Shown here in pieces: positions 1-8,828 of a stretch of 30,000 nt of DNA. A program made the position numbers and the translations under genes. The notes under the pieces are model-generated. The model was not told where the DNA came from. It ran no database searches and saw only the letters and a list, made by a program, of their open reading frames with translations. Source of the stretch: an uncultured Coprococcus sp. (GTDB taxonomy: Bacteria; Bacillota; Clostridia; Lachnospirales; Lachnospiraceae); assembly GCA_900548215.1 (NCBI GenBank), contig URJI01000025.1:1-30000 (forward strand). The letters run 5' to 3'. Positions within the stretch are counted from its first letter, which is position 1; each line of letters begins with the position of its first letter.

Positions 1-566
1 ACGTTGTAGCAGAACATGACCCACATAAGTCTTAGCACATAATGCCTGTGGAAAGGTGCAAACATTCGGTTGATCGACACCTTATCACTGTATCTGCACT
101 CCATGGCATAACGGCATTTGCCAACTATCGCAGCACTCTGTATAAAGAAATGAACTATAGCCATGATAAGTGCTGATATAAGAAGCATCACTATGACCTC
201 ACCGGGATTTCTCTTCACGTATGCCGTGTTGGCACCTAAAAGCTTGATGATCCAGGTCTGTTTCACCGTCACCGAGTCTATCATCCGGGCAACCGTCTCA
301 GCTTTTTGCTCCGACATATGATCAATCATCGGCAGATTCTTTACATATTCCTTGAGTATGGTCACATTGTCAGCCTCATGCTCTGTCTCCTGTCCGAGCA
401 CCTGATCTATACCCTTCACGAACTTTGTCTGAGAAGAATCATCTACCCCAAGATAAGAGAATACAAAACACACAGCAACCATGGCCATCCAGGCCAAAAG
501 TCCCCGCTTAAATACCGTGTTCCACGCTCCCTTTCTAAGCTGTTTCCTGTTCCAAGTCATTGTCAT
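1..566 (-). CDS. Partial integral membrane protein, DUF975-like (N-terminal part)
   Basis: An open frame of 188 codons starts at ATG 566-564 and runs off the left edge without a stop. GGGAG lies seven bases before the ATG; a second ATG two codons on is possible. The product begins MTWNRKQLRKGAW, followed by a hydrophobic segment at about residues 23-40, a polar stretch of about 80 residues, and a second membrane segment at about 121-143 followed by VGKCRYAMECR. A W-R-K/E-L-K/R start, a membrane segment and a later VG-x-x-R motif resemble DUF975 membrane proteins, whose role is unknown. That assignment is by eye; a glycerophosphodiester-phosphodiesterase membrane domain is an alternative. The long polar loop between the two visible segments is unusual for DUF975. 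It is probably transcribed separately from the jet-like operon, because a 217-bp structured gap lies between them. Confidence 0.6.
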   Translation of the reverse strand, partial: MTMTWNRKQLRKGAWNTVFKRGLLAWMAMVAVCFVFSYLGVDDSSQTKFVKGIDQVLGQETEHEADNVTILKEYVKNLPMIDHMSEQKAETVARMIDSVTVKQTWIIKLLGANTAYVKRNPGEVIVMLLISALIMAIVHFFIQSAAIVGKCRYAMECRYSDKVSINRMFAPFHRHYVLRLMWVMFCYN

Positions 567-640
567 CTAATTTCTCCCTTATAAATCTTAATGCTATAAT
601 CTTATGTTTATATCCCACATTTTTAATGTCACATCACACA

Positions 641-784
641 GGCAAACTGCGAAACTCATAACCCAAATTATGGCTTGATGGTTTCATATTGCCTATCAGG
701 GGAATACTAGGTCGCCGGTCATTAGGTGGTGCCTCAAGCGGTACCTTAGTACCGCTGCAGACCGAGTTAAGTGGAAGCAGCCCC
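641..784. other. Stem-rich intergenic element, candidate structured RNA of unknown class
   Basis: Two nested sets of complementary segments lie side by side. Domain 1: GGCAA 641-645 with TTGCC 689-693, GAAAC 651-655 with GTTTC 681-685, CATAA 657-661 with TTATG 668-672. Domain 2: GGGG 699-702 with CCCC 781-784, CGGTC 716-720 with GACCG 760-764, AGCGGTAC 737-744 with GTACCGCT 749-756 around a CTTA loop. An alternative pairing is GCTGC 754-758 with GCAGC 777-781. The right end touches the jetC-like stop codon. On the minus strand it could be the 3' UTR of that operon or the 5' leader of the membrane-protein gene; a separate RNA on either strand is also possible. There is no T-run, so it is not a simple terminator. 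I do not recognise the class. The piece TTAGGTGGTGCCTC recalls the start of the M-box but the rest does not fit. Confidence 0.5.
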
Positions 785-3700
785 TAGATAAAGTCGAATG
801 TTGCCTGCTCATATGAAAGCTCCTGATATTCTAGTTCCTCCTGGTCTGTCTTGCTGGTGTAGTCCACCACAACCGTCTGCTGCCTTCCACCGACCATCTG
901 CTGACCGAGAATATAGTTCACATCAAAGCGTCCGGTGATGGCAGGGGTTGCACCTCGGGCAGGTACGATGAGCTGTACATGATTGGCTGCCAGCATGGCA
1001 AATATCGGCTCCCATATGTATATATCCTTTGCCGCACCAAATGGGTTGTCGATGAATATCGTCTTGGACTGTACCGAATCCTCAGGTGCCAGTGAATACA
1101 TTCCCGCAATGTAATTTATAACCGCCACAAGGAACTGTATATATATACCCTGTGACTGACCGGTGCTTCCGACCGCCTCCTCATATTTCAGGTAACGGCT
1201 CTGTTCCTTTATCCTCTCTCTCTTATAGAGATTGAGCTTTATGGCATTCATGTCAGTTACCATGACTCCAAACAGCTTCTTGAGTCCCAGACAGTCACGG
1301 ATGTATTTGATTCGCTTTCTCTCATCCTCATATGCGTCTGCGCCCTTTACTATGTCGTCTATGTAATCCGACATTCTCTGCTTTACAAATTCATCCTTCA
1401 CATAAGGTATGGACAGATCAACCATCTTGATAACATCATCCCCCACCGTTATACGTGACAGCTTTGGAAGCTTCTCAAGCTCAGTCTTCACATCCATACA
1501 TCTCTGTACACACTGGTTTTCGAAATTCTCCTTGATGGCAACCATATCCTCAATGCCCTTCTCAACACGTTCTTTCTCAAGACGAATAAATTCTATGATC
1601 TGGAGAAGATTTGCCAAAAGCTCCCTCGCCTGTGCATATGTGTCAGGCACCTGTACATCCTGTCTGATCGTATTTGCCATCTCGAACACACCCATCTCGA
1701 CGAGCGTATCAGCGGTCTGCCCCTTGAATCTCATGATCTCATTCTTTGCGCGGTCCAGAGCCTTCATGCTCCTGTCGTACTTCATAAGGCTTGTCTCAAA
1801 TATCTGGCGGAGCGTATCCATATCTTCATCAAGTACACTTCCGCTTGACACATCAATATTATTTGTGTCCACGATACGCTTCACATCCTTGTACAGATCC
1901 ATCATGAAGCCATGCTGCTTGTAGTAATCGCTGTAAGCTTTTTCTGCCTCCTTGTACAGGCGGTTCATATCGGCAAGCACCGCATCCCCATTTGCAATGG
2001 CGGTGTCAGCGTCAGAGGCAGATATATCTTCCCTGCTGTAGGCACCCTCGCCGTACGTCCTGTTTATATTCTGGACAGCATACTCGATACTTCCCTCTAT
2101 CTTGCTGTATGCCCTCTGATCTGCTTTCTGCTGCTGAGCAAGGGATGCCGCGATGAGTGTGAGTCTCGCCATCTCGTCATCCATCTCCCTGAGGGTATTC
2201 TCCGCCGTCGGATAAAGCTCCTCTGCGCTGTCAAACAGCGCCATATCAAAGCCTCTCTTCTCTATAGTCTTTCTTATCCTGTCCATAGATTTCTGCAGAG
2301 TCTCGAGGATCATCTTCTTGTCATCAAGATCCGGTGCATGCTCCTTTGCCACGGCAAGCATAGCCATAAATTCCTGCTCAAGCTGTTCATCGGATATATC
2401 CAGAAGCTCTTCATATGCTCCAGGCTCTCCATCCTGATTTCCTGCATCCTCTGCATTATCTGGCGATCCCGGGATTCCGGTTTTTGGCATATACGGCTCA
2501 AAATACTCTGTCCATTTGTACTGTATCTCTTCTATGTTCTTCGTTATCCCCGCCAGCTTTGCCTCTGTCTCCTGAACAGTGGCGGACCACTTCAGCACTT
2601 CTCCTGAAAGCTCAGATATCTTCGCAGTCAGATCGCTCTTTCTCTGTCTGTACTCAGCCAGCCTGTCCTCCTCAGGACGCACTATATCACTTAACTGGTC
2701 TATCATCACAAATGTCTGCTGCCTGTCGGCTTCTGCCTGCTGTCTCTGCTGCAGGTCACCGTAGCTCTCCGTGTCTGCCTTCACCGCAGCTTCCACGTTC
2801 CTGATCGATGTCTTAAGAGTCTCAAGTTCATCCTTCTTCTCAAGAAGCTGCTGGTTCAGTTCACGCTCTCTGTCCTCAGCACCTGTGTACCTTATATCCA
2901 CAAGCCTTGTGACAAATGCCAGATCCTCCTGATACGTCTCTGTCTTTTCATTTATGAGATCTATCTCCTCAGAAAGAGCCGATATCCTGTCCTCATTTGC
3001 CTTCCTCAGATCTTCTATGGAATCCTGTGACATGAAGAACTTCCTGTCTCTTCCTATCACCAGCATATTCTCCGCCGGGACATGCGCTTCCTCGTCAAGC
3101 TTCTCCATATCGTATACCATGACACACTCATTTCCTGTGTCTATGGAACCGAGATTTATATCATCCTCTATCTCGGCAAATCCTTTTGTGACAACACTGT
3201 ACGGTATATAAGGATTTGCCTCGAGTATATTCTTCTTTACATCCGCAGGGAGTGCCGACAGATAATCCGCACCGTGCATGGCCATGAGTCCATGTCTGGT
3301 GGATATATAATTGATGACCGCCTGGGCTCCGTCCGAAGGAGGAAATGGCCTGTTTTCCTCATAACACTTCTCAAGCCTGCTCAGTCTGTCTATCTCCTGC
3401 TGACGCTTGATCGTCTCTGTTATAGTTCCCTTTATCCTGGCATTTATCACAGAAGCTATATCCTGTGGATTCTCCACTGAGTACACCGCCATGATACTCT
3501 CCAGCTGACTGCCAGACTGACGATATGACTCAGCGTCAAGGTGTGCATCCTCACAGGCTCTCACAAGTGCATCGTACTCCGCCTGTACGGTCGTCAATCT
3601 GTACCGGTCATCATATAATTTCGTCCTGCCATCAGCTATGGCTATCTCAAGCTCCGTCATCTTTGCAAGAGTCTGCTCAGACTCCGCCCTTGCATCATCC

Positions 3701-5244
3701 AGCATCTTCTTCACGTCGCCAACCACCAGAAGATTCACACCGGCGGCAAGGCTGCTTATACGTGAGCTGATCTCATCTATCTTCGCTGATGAATCAGCTA
3801 TATTGTTCTCCGCAACCGCATTTGCTATCTCGCCCTCACGGAGCACCTTTTTACAATATTCCAGTTCAGAAGCCGCATGTGCATAGCTCTCCTGCGCCTC
3901 ATTTTGCGCCGACACAAGAGCCTTCAGCTTCTTCTCATCACGCAAATGCCTGTTGTACGCATACTGTGACATCTTCTCGCTGGATGAACCTATGTTGTTC
4001 CTTATGTTCTCGACGATCAGTTTGTTCTCCTCGTACTGACGGCGGTTCTCCCTGTACACAAGGTAATCATTTACGCTTTCCTTGTAGCCTATCTGGTTCT
4101 TTATATCCTGAAGTTTTTTCTCATTGTCATCTATCATGTGGGCAGTGTCTTCCATCTTGCGGTTCATATCCTCAAGGCGAAGATAATCCCTTGTGACTCT
4201 CAGATTCGCCAGACGTCTGTTCTGCTGCTCCACTCTGGCGGCGGCATCATTTTTCGCCTGCAGAAGTTCTTCCATGAGAGTATCTCCCTGCTGGGTACAC
4301 GACTTGCCTGTCACATACACATCCGCCAGGCCTTTGCATATCTTATCATTGTCCTCGTACAAGCCAATGCATGAATTGACCTTTCCCTCAAGCACATTTA
4401 TAAGCTCTATCTGATGATCGTAATTGGCTATATCCCTCTTTCTCTGGGCAAGCACATTCAGCTTGTCCTTGATATCAAGCAGGGTCTCCGCCATGGTGTC
4501 TTCCTCGCCGTTCCTGCCGGTCTTCGTGGCAAATGCTTTCTCGATAATCTCCTCTATGAGCAGATCCTCCACAACCTTCCTTGTGGTCCTGTAATTCGTC
4601 TCAAAATACGTTCTGACATGACCCTCGGTCTTGTTGATTCCCCTGATGATCTCCCAGTGGCTCTCATGAAGTCCGTATCCGCTGATGAATCTCTGGTACT
4701 CACCCTTCTTGTCAAATATGCGGACTTCCAGACTCATGTCACGGTGTCCCAGCTCTTTGAGATAATTCTTCAATCCATTAAAAGTAATCCTCTCATTGCC
4801 CTCCGACAACGGAAGATTGACTATGTCGTTCTTGTTATATTCCTTGTAGAAGATACAGTAATTAAAATACTCTATGGACGCAGTGTCCTTCAATACCTCC
4901 CCGGCGTCCGCCGCATCCTTTGCCTTTCTCGCACAGAAGCCGGTCGTCATATATCTGTAGCCGTCTTTTACATCCGCCTCGTCGAGACGCCACTCTATAA
5001 GGGAGTGAATAACGGTATTTCCACCACCCGCACGGAAAAGCTTCTCCACCGGCTGCTTCTCATCCAGAGTGCAGTTCGGTATGAGATTCTGAAGAAGCAG
5101 GAGCATGAGAATACTCTTTCCACCGCCATTTGCCAGATCGTACAGCGTGTTCTTGCCATACATCCTCATGGTGAAGTCATCATACTGCTGTGTGCCAAAG
5201 TTGTATTTTACATTGTTGACCCTTATTCTGTTGATACTAGGCAT
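784..5244 (-). CDS. jetC: SMC/MukB-like ATPase, JetC (MksB)-like, type III Wadjet family
   Basis: This is the ATPase motor of an SMC-type complex (1,486 residues). Near the N-terminus is a Walker A-like segment, LANGGGKS (about residues 37-44), with leucine where the first glycine usually sits. Two long charged coiled-coil regions flank a globular, hinge-like part around residues 640-770. Near the C-terminus are a signature-like STGQSQG and a Walker B-like TIFIDNPFG, with Asn after Asp instead of the usual Glu. Length and layout fit MukB/JetC-type SMCs. I start it at ATG 5244, not at the longer open frame to 5295: GGAGGTG lies ten bases before this ATG and the start overlaps the JetB-like 3' end by 8 bp, so translation is probably coupled. 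Partners are the two upstream genes. Wadjet complexes extrude DNA loops; here no JetD nuclease gene is adjacent, so a condensin role is equally possible. Confidence 0.8.
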   Translation of the reverse strand: MPSINRIRVNNVKYNFGTQQYDDFTMRMYGKNTLYDLANGGGKSILMLLLLQNLIPNCTLDEKQPVEKLFRAGGGNTVIHSLIEWRLDEADVKDGYRYMTTGFCARKAKDAADAGEVLKDTASIEYFNYCIFYKEYNKNDIVNLPLSEGNERITFNGLKNYLKELGHRDMSLEVRIFDKKGEYQRFISGYGLHESHWEIIRGINKTEGHVRTYFETNYRTTRKVVEDLLIEEIIEKAFATKTGRNGEEDTMAETLLDIKDKLNVLAQRKRDIANYDHQIELINVLEGKVNSCIGLYEDNDKICKGLADVYVTGKSCTQQGDTLMEELLQAKNDAAARVEQQNRRLANLRVTRDYLRLEDMNRKMEDTAHMIDDNEKKLQDIKNQIGYKESVNDYLVYRENRRQYEENKLIVENIRNNIGSSSEKMSQYAYNRHLRDEKKLKALVSAQNEAQESYAHAASELEYCKKVLREGEIANAVAENNIADSSAKIDEISSRISSLAAGVNLLVVGDVKKMLDDARAESEQTLAKMTELEIAIADGRTKLYDDRYRLTTVQAEYDALVRACEDAHLDAESYRQSGSQLESIMAVYSVENPQDIASVINARIKGTITETIKRQQEIDRLSRLEKCYEENRPFPPSDGAQAVINYISTRHGLMAMHGADYLSALPADVKKNILEANPYIPYSVVTKGFAEIEDDINLGSIDTGNECVMVYDMEKLDEEAHVPAENMLVIGRDRKFFMSQDSIEDLRKANEDRISALSEEIDLINEKTETYQEDLAFVTRLVDIRYTGAEDRERELNQQLLEKKDELETLKTSIRNVEAAVKADTESYGDLQQRQQAEADRQQTFVMIDQLSDIVRPEEDRLAEYRQRKSDLTAKISELSGEVLKWSATVQETEAKLAGITKNIEEIQYKWTEYFEPYMPKTGIPGSPDNAEDAGNQDGEPGAYEELLDISDEQLEQEFMAMLAVAKEHAPDLDDKKMILETLQKSMDRIRKTIEKRGFDMALFDSAEELYPTAENTLREMDDEMARLTLIAASLAQQQKADQRAYSKIEGSIEYAVQNINRTYGEGAYSREDISASDADTAIANGDAVLADMNRLYKEAEKAYSDYYKQHGFMMDLYKDVKRIVDTNNIDVSSGSVLDEDMDTLRQIFETSLMKYDRSMKALDRAKNEIMRFKGQTADTLVEMGVFEMANTIRQDVQVPDTYAQARELLANLLQIIEFIRLEKERVEKGIEDMVAIKENFENQCVQRCMDVKTELEKLPKLSRITVGDDVIKMVDLSIPYVKDEFVKQRMSDYIDDIVKGADAYEDERKRIKYIRDCLGLKKLFGVMVTDMNAIKLNLYKRERIKEQSRYLKYEEAVGSTGQSQGIYIQFLVAVINYIAGMYSLAPEDSVQSKTIFIDNPFGAAKDIYIWEPIFAMLAANHVQLIVPARGATPAITGRFDVNYILGQQMVGGRQQTVVVDYTSKTDQEELEYQELSYEQATFDFI

Positions 5245-5956
5245 CCTCTTCTTCACCTCCAAGCAGCTGGTACAGCCGTCCTCTGTACTCCTCAAAATAA
5301 TTCTCCGACAACGCCTTCATCCTGTCCGTCGGATAGTACCTATCAGCATTCTCCACAAATAACCGCTGGGCCGACATGAAGTTGAACACCAGCTTCACAT
5401 ATCCTGCCCTGGACGCCTTGGACGCCCTGGCACCGTCACCATCCTGATTGCCCGTCACTGCAGGAAGCTCGTCCCAGAGAAGTGCGATGGCCTTGAAACT
5501 ATCCTGTTCAACCTCGTCAGTGGAGAACACGTCAAGCCTCTTCGTTATGTCCGCCAGATATTTGCTTGTCTCATCTATGATATTCTCAGATTTCACATAT
5601 TCCCTGAACTGATAGCTGGATGAATCCTTATAAAAATACAGGAGAGTCATGTACATGATGAAGTAGCACAGATACAGTTCCTTGTTCAGCCTGAGTCCGA
5701 GCAGCTTTTTCATATCGTCATTCGTATAGCCAAACACTCTGTTGCCCTCGCCCGCTGTTATATACAGACTGTCATTGTACTCATACAGTGACAGGTTCAT
5801 CTTTTTCATGATATTCATGACGATATCATATACCTCGGCATTGCCATAGAACTCATCATAGAGCGGCCCGTTCTCGGTATGCTTCTTGCAGATCTCCTCG
5901 CCTGATATTAATTTGGAATATATCTCTATCGCCTTGTCTAAATTCTTGCTTTCCAT
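5237..5956 (-). CDS. jetB: KITE-like accessory subunit, JetB (MksE)-like
   Basis: This 239-residue soluble protein has no signal peptide or membrane segment. AGGAG lies seven bases before the ATG at 5956. It sits 28 bp after the JetA-like stop and overlaps the JetC-like start by 8 bp, which is the jetA-jetB-jetC order. Size and position match JetB/MksE subunits (winged-helix, usually 200-240 residues), which dimerise and bridge the kleisin to the SMC. The sequence is mostly helical, with charged N-terminal helices (MESKNLDKAIEIYSKL), and resembles the DUF6063 group linked with type III Wadjet. The C-terminus is acidic (GGEEEDA). Identity relies on context more than on motifs, since these proteins diverge quickly. 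Confidence 0.72.
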   Translation of the reverse strand: MESKNLDKAIEIYSKLISGEEICKKHTENGPLYDEFYGNAEVYDIVMNIMKKMNLSLYEYNDSLYITAGEGNRVFGYTNDDMKKLLGLRLNKELYLCYFIMYMTLLYFYKDSSSYQFREYVKSENIIDETSKYLADITKRLDVFSTDEVEQDSFKAIALLWDELPAVTGNQDGDGARASKASRAGYVKLVFNFMSAQRLFVENADRYYPTDRMKALSENYFEEYRGRLYQLLGGEEEDA

Positions 5957-5984
5957 GTTATCTCCTGTGATATATCGTTGTTAA

Positions 5985-7583
5985 TTATTTCTTCTCAAAC
6001 ATAATTCCCGTCACATACATGTCCTCGCCGATCTGGATCTCCTCCTCAGGGTGGAATTCCAGGGTGAACGACATGCCCTTAAATGCGTCCAACGTGAGTT
6101 TTGGTGCATACATCTCACGGGAAAGTTCTGGTTCAGAATCACTAGTCTGTGCTTTGCGATCCTCACTATCCCTATTTATATAGTCCACCAACATTCCCTC
6201 CAGCATGGTGTCCGGCTTCTTTAATATCTCATCCACACTGTACCTGTCCTTCTGGGCCAGGTGTGTCAGGAATGAGTAATAGTCCTTGTTGCCGTATATC
6301 TCCTTGCCGAATTTCACCTCCAGGATCCCGTTGAATTCCTTAAGGCTCAGGCGTCCCCACTTATTTATCTGGTCCAGAAGCTCATGGAACATCTTGGCGA
6401 AATTCGCACTGATCTGCTCATCAAGCAGCTCATCCTCATAACGGAAATCCGGATCCACAGCGTCCTTCTTAACCCTTGTGGTCTTCGCATTGTCCTCTGA
6501 TTTCAGCGTGAGCATATGATCTATGGACGTCATGCTGAACGACTTCACTATCCTAGGCGCAAATAGAGGCGCCAATATGGTGAGCATCTTCTCAGGCTTG
6601 TCCTCCTTTATGATGGTCTGGAGCTGCCCTGCAAAATCAAATGCAGGACGCAGTTTCTGAAGCTTTGCCCTGTGTATGATATTGTCCGAAATGTTCTGAA
6701 GTTCCATGGTGCTGCTGATGAGGCTGCCATGCTTGATGATGGTTCTCTTGAGTTCCAGCTCCAGCTGGCTTATCTCCTCCATAACCGCAGTGTTGCCCCT
6801 GCCCATGTTGTCATAGCTCGCCTTGGTGATCGCTTTGTCCACCAGCGCCTTGTTCTTTGCAAACAGCTTCTGTTCATCGGCAAACCACTTTCCAACGGTC
6901 TTCATGTACCGTTCGTACTCCTCCGCCCCCTTGAACACATCTATGGACAGAAGATTTACTATGTCGTCCTTCTCACGGATGAGACGGTTCACCTCACTGT
7001 TTATACGGCGCACCACTTCGATACCACCGCGGAAATTCTCCCCGACTATCATCTTCTCCAGAAGAAGCTGCTGGACATTTATCTTGCTCTCATCCTTGAT
7101 CTCCTTCGTGTCGAGATAGAATTCGATACCGTCAGCCGTGATAAAGTACAGAACCTTTCCGCCTGCTATATGGCTGTCGATCAGCTTCACTCGTCCCGTC
7201 TTCCTCTGTTTTTTCCCCGGATCGTAAAATGTAAACTCGAACGCCCGGCCATCATTCTTTATCTTGTCAAATATATACATTATCAGGTCAGCCCTGTCGG
7301 CTTCATCGATCTCCACGTCAAAATCCCTGTCAAGAAGCTGTCCCATGAATTCTTCGTATTCGTCATATGACACCTCGCGCTCATTGAAGCTGTTCTCCTG
7401 AATAAAAAAACGCAGAATCGCCATAGTTATATATCCCATGTCCAGCTCCGCATAGCGCCCTTCTTTATATTGGGCAAATGTCGTCTCAGCCAGAACAAAA
7501 AAAGGATAATACTTCCTGAGATTCTGCATTCTCGCATTGTGTTCTTCAATTATATCGTTTATCATCACATACTTAAGTGCCAT
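5985..7583 (-). CDS. jetA: Kleisin-like subunit, JetA (MksF)-like, DUF5716 type
   Basis: First gene of the three-gene operon, 532 residues. Its predicted role is the kleisin that closes the SMC ring and binds the JetB-like dimers. The N-terminal 200 residues look like winged-helix modules rich in aromatic and acidic residues (for example RKYYPFFVLAETTFAQYKEG). A long helical middle (about 170-310) follows, and the C-terminal part ends in a beta-rich FTLEFHPEEEIQIGEDMYV segment. Length and layout agree with JetA of type III Wadjet (about 480-530 residues). The ATG at 7583 follows a purine-rich AGAGAGAAG, and a sigma-A-like promoter ends about 40 bp upstream. No signal peptide is present, so it is cytoplasmic. 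Family assignment is by recognition, not alignment; MksF of a chromosomal condensin is the main alternative. Confidence 0.75.
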   Translation of the reverse strand: MALKYVMINDIIEEHNARMQNLRKYYPFFVLAETTFAQYKEGRYAELDMGYITMAILRFFIQENSFNEREVSYDEYEEFMGQLLDRDFDVEIDEADRADLIMYIFDKIKNDGRAFEFTFYDPGKKQRKTGRVKLIDSHIAGGKVLYFITADGIEFYLDTKEIKDESKINVQQLLLEKMIVGENFRGGIEVVRRINSEVNRLIREKDDIVNLLSIDVFKGAEEYERYMKTVGKWFADEQKLFAKNKALVDKAITKASYDNMGRGNTAVMEEISQLELELKRTIIKHGSLISSTMELQNISDNIIHRAKLQKLRPAFDFAGQLQTIIKEDKPEKMLTILAPLFAPRIVKSFSMTSIDHMLTLKSEDNAKTTRVKKDAVDPDFRYEDELLDEQISANFAKMFHELLDQINKWGRLSLKEFNGILEVKFGKEIYGNKDYYSFLTHLAQKDRYSVDEILKKPDTMLEGMLVDYINRDSEDRKAQTSDSEPELSREMYAPKLTLDAFKGMSFTLEFHPEEEIQIGEDMYVTGIMFEKK

Positions 7584-7622
7584 ATCTTCTCTCTGTACTT
7601 TCGTAAAAAATCTTTAGTCTTC

Positions 7623-7651
7623 AGTATAACACGACAGATATATTGACACAA
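7623..7651 (-). promoter_or_regulatory. Probable sigma-A promoter of the jetABC-like operon
   Basis: On the minus strand, TTGTGT (7651-7646) and TATACT (7628-7623) are separated by 17 bp, and TG one base before the -10 gives an extended -10. AT-rich DNA lies upstream. The start of transcription would be about 30 bp before the JetA-like ATG. The -35 is weak (3 of 6 consensus bases); the call rests on the spacing, the extended -10 and the position. Confidence 0.55.
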
Positions 7652-7665
7652 ATATTTTACTTATT

Positions 7666-8799
7666 TTATTCAATTATGCCAGCCACCGTCATCATAAATT
7701 TGGTCGCACTCTCGCTGTCCTGACCTTTATCATCAAGTCCTACATAATGAACTTCATAATCACTGCAGCTATCACTCAGCACAAACTGGATAAGGACACT
7801 GACTTCACCACCGCCATATCTGGCATTTCCATCGAACTCAACGACATTTCTGCCGTCGCTGGACGTGAACACCTGCCACTTCTCATCTGTGCAGTATCCA
7901 TCCAGTCCATCGCCATACGTGATGTCATGGTCGTCAAATATTTTCTGCTCTTTTATATAAGTGATCCTTTCATCGTTCAGATCAGCCATTTTTTTGCCAA
8001 TCTTTGCATCCCCTATTCCAAACACAGACAGTATGACAGTGAGCATAATCGCAAGCACCTTGAAGAAACGGTTCTCACGAAACCTCTCCCACTTCTTCAC
8101 ATTCAGCGCAAATGCAAATACACCTCCGGCTATCGCACCTCCGATATGGGCGTAGATATTCACATTCTCCTCGTTCGTGTATATAGCATAGATTATGACA
8201 AGTACGATAGTAATTATGAGAGTCTTACGGTTCGGCTTATTCGTACCTATAAATGTGAGAAAAAGCTCTGCACATATGATACCGAACACAGCACCTGAAG
8301 CGCCCACGGAAAAATGCATGTGACCGGGATCAGTCATATGATATGCATATATAGATACTATTCCAGCCGCTATTCCCGATGCAAAGTAAATGACAGTCAT
8401 ACGCAGGCTTCCGAGCCTTCTCTCAAGCGATCCGCCAAATAAATACAATGAAAACATATTTCCAAACAGATGTCCTATTCCCAGGTGAAGAAACATGGAT
8501 GACAGGAATCTGCCATACTCTTTGTTAAGCTTTACATATTCATAGTTCAATCCGCCTGTATGCGCAAAATCGTCCACACCTATACACATGATCCACGCTA
8601 TTACGTTTGCTATGATAAGAATAATCGTCACTATAGGAATATTCTTTTTTTCCCTCTGTGGCTGCACGTTTGCATATATCTGATCCGGATGTATCACATA
8701 TGCAGTATCCATTTCTTCCGGATCTGTATACATTCCGCTGCCATAGCCGTGACCGCTATTTTCTTCCCCAAATCCATATTTGTATCTGTTTTCTCCCAT
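7666..8799 (-). CDS. Rhomboid family intramembrane serine protease
   Basis: An integral membrane protease that cleaves substrates within or near the membrane (377 residues). The cytoplasmic N-terminal 53 residues are rich in Gly, Tyr and Asp. Six membrane segments cover about residues 54-235. Family motifs are visible: HLGIGHLFGN (His110, Asn114) in the second helix, the nucleophile in GASGAVFG (Ser168), and the catalytic His in AHIGGAIAGG (His218). After about residue 240 comes one more hydrophobic segment and a roughly 110-residue soluble C-terminal domain outside the known fold, containing YITYIKEQKIF and ending VAGIIE. I chose ATG 8799, preceded by GAGGGAG; an in-frame GTG at 8829 would add ten residues but would overlap a hairpin. 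The substrate is unknown; surface lipoproteins encoded nearby are only possible candidates. Confidence 0.9.
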   Translation of the reverse strand: MGENRYKYGFGEENSGHGYGSGMYTDPEEMDTAYVIHPDQIYANVQPQREKKNIPIVTIILIIANVIAWIMCIGVDDFAHTGGLNYEYVKLNKEYGRFLSSMFLHLGIGHLFGNMFSLYLFGGSLERRLGSLRMTVIYFASGIAAGIVSIYAYHMTDPGHMHFSVGASGAVFGIICAELFLTFIGTNKPNRKTLIITIVLVIIYAIYTNEENVNIYAHIGGAIAGGVFAFALNVKKWERFRENRFFKVLAIMLTVILSVFGIGDAKIGKKMADLNDERITYIKEQKIFDDHDITYGDGLDGYCTDEKWQVFTSSDGRNVVEFDGNARYGGGEVSVLIQFVLSDSCSDYEVHYVGLDDKGQDSESATKFMMTVAGIIE

Positions 8800-8828
8800 A
8801 TAAATAATTCTCCCTCTACTATTGGACA

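Noticed and set aside
1..566. Left-edge gene as the missing jetD
   Set aside because: The visible part has two membrane segments and no Toprim or DUF2220 features, and is separated by a 217-bp structured gap.
699..784. Possible small SRP RNA (GTGGAAGCAGCC-like 3' end) or M-box riboswitch (TTAGGTGGTGCCTC)
   Set aside because: The conserved SRP GGUCAGG...GGAAGG apical loop is absent, and the downstream conserved parts of the M-box are missing. Only short pieces agree.
5245..5295. Upstream extension of the SMC-like protein by 17 residues
   Set aside because: It lies wholly within the JetB-like gene and has no ribosome site, while ATG 5244 has GGAGGTG at good spacing and the family-like start PSINRIRVNNVKYNFG.
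4414..5379. Long antisense open frame (321 codons) opposite the SMC-like gene
   Set aside because: It is a mirror of the real coding frame, has no ribosome site, and its sequence lacks domain features. The same holds for the other plus-strand frames opposite minus-strand genes.
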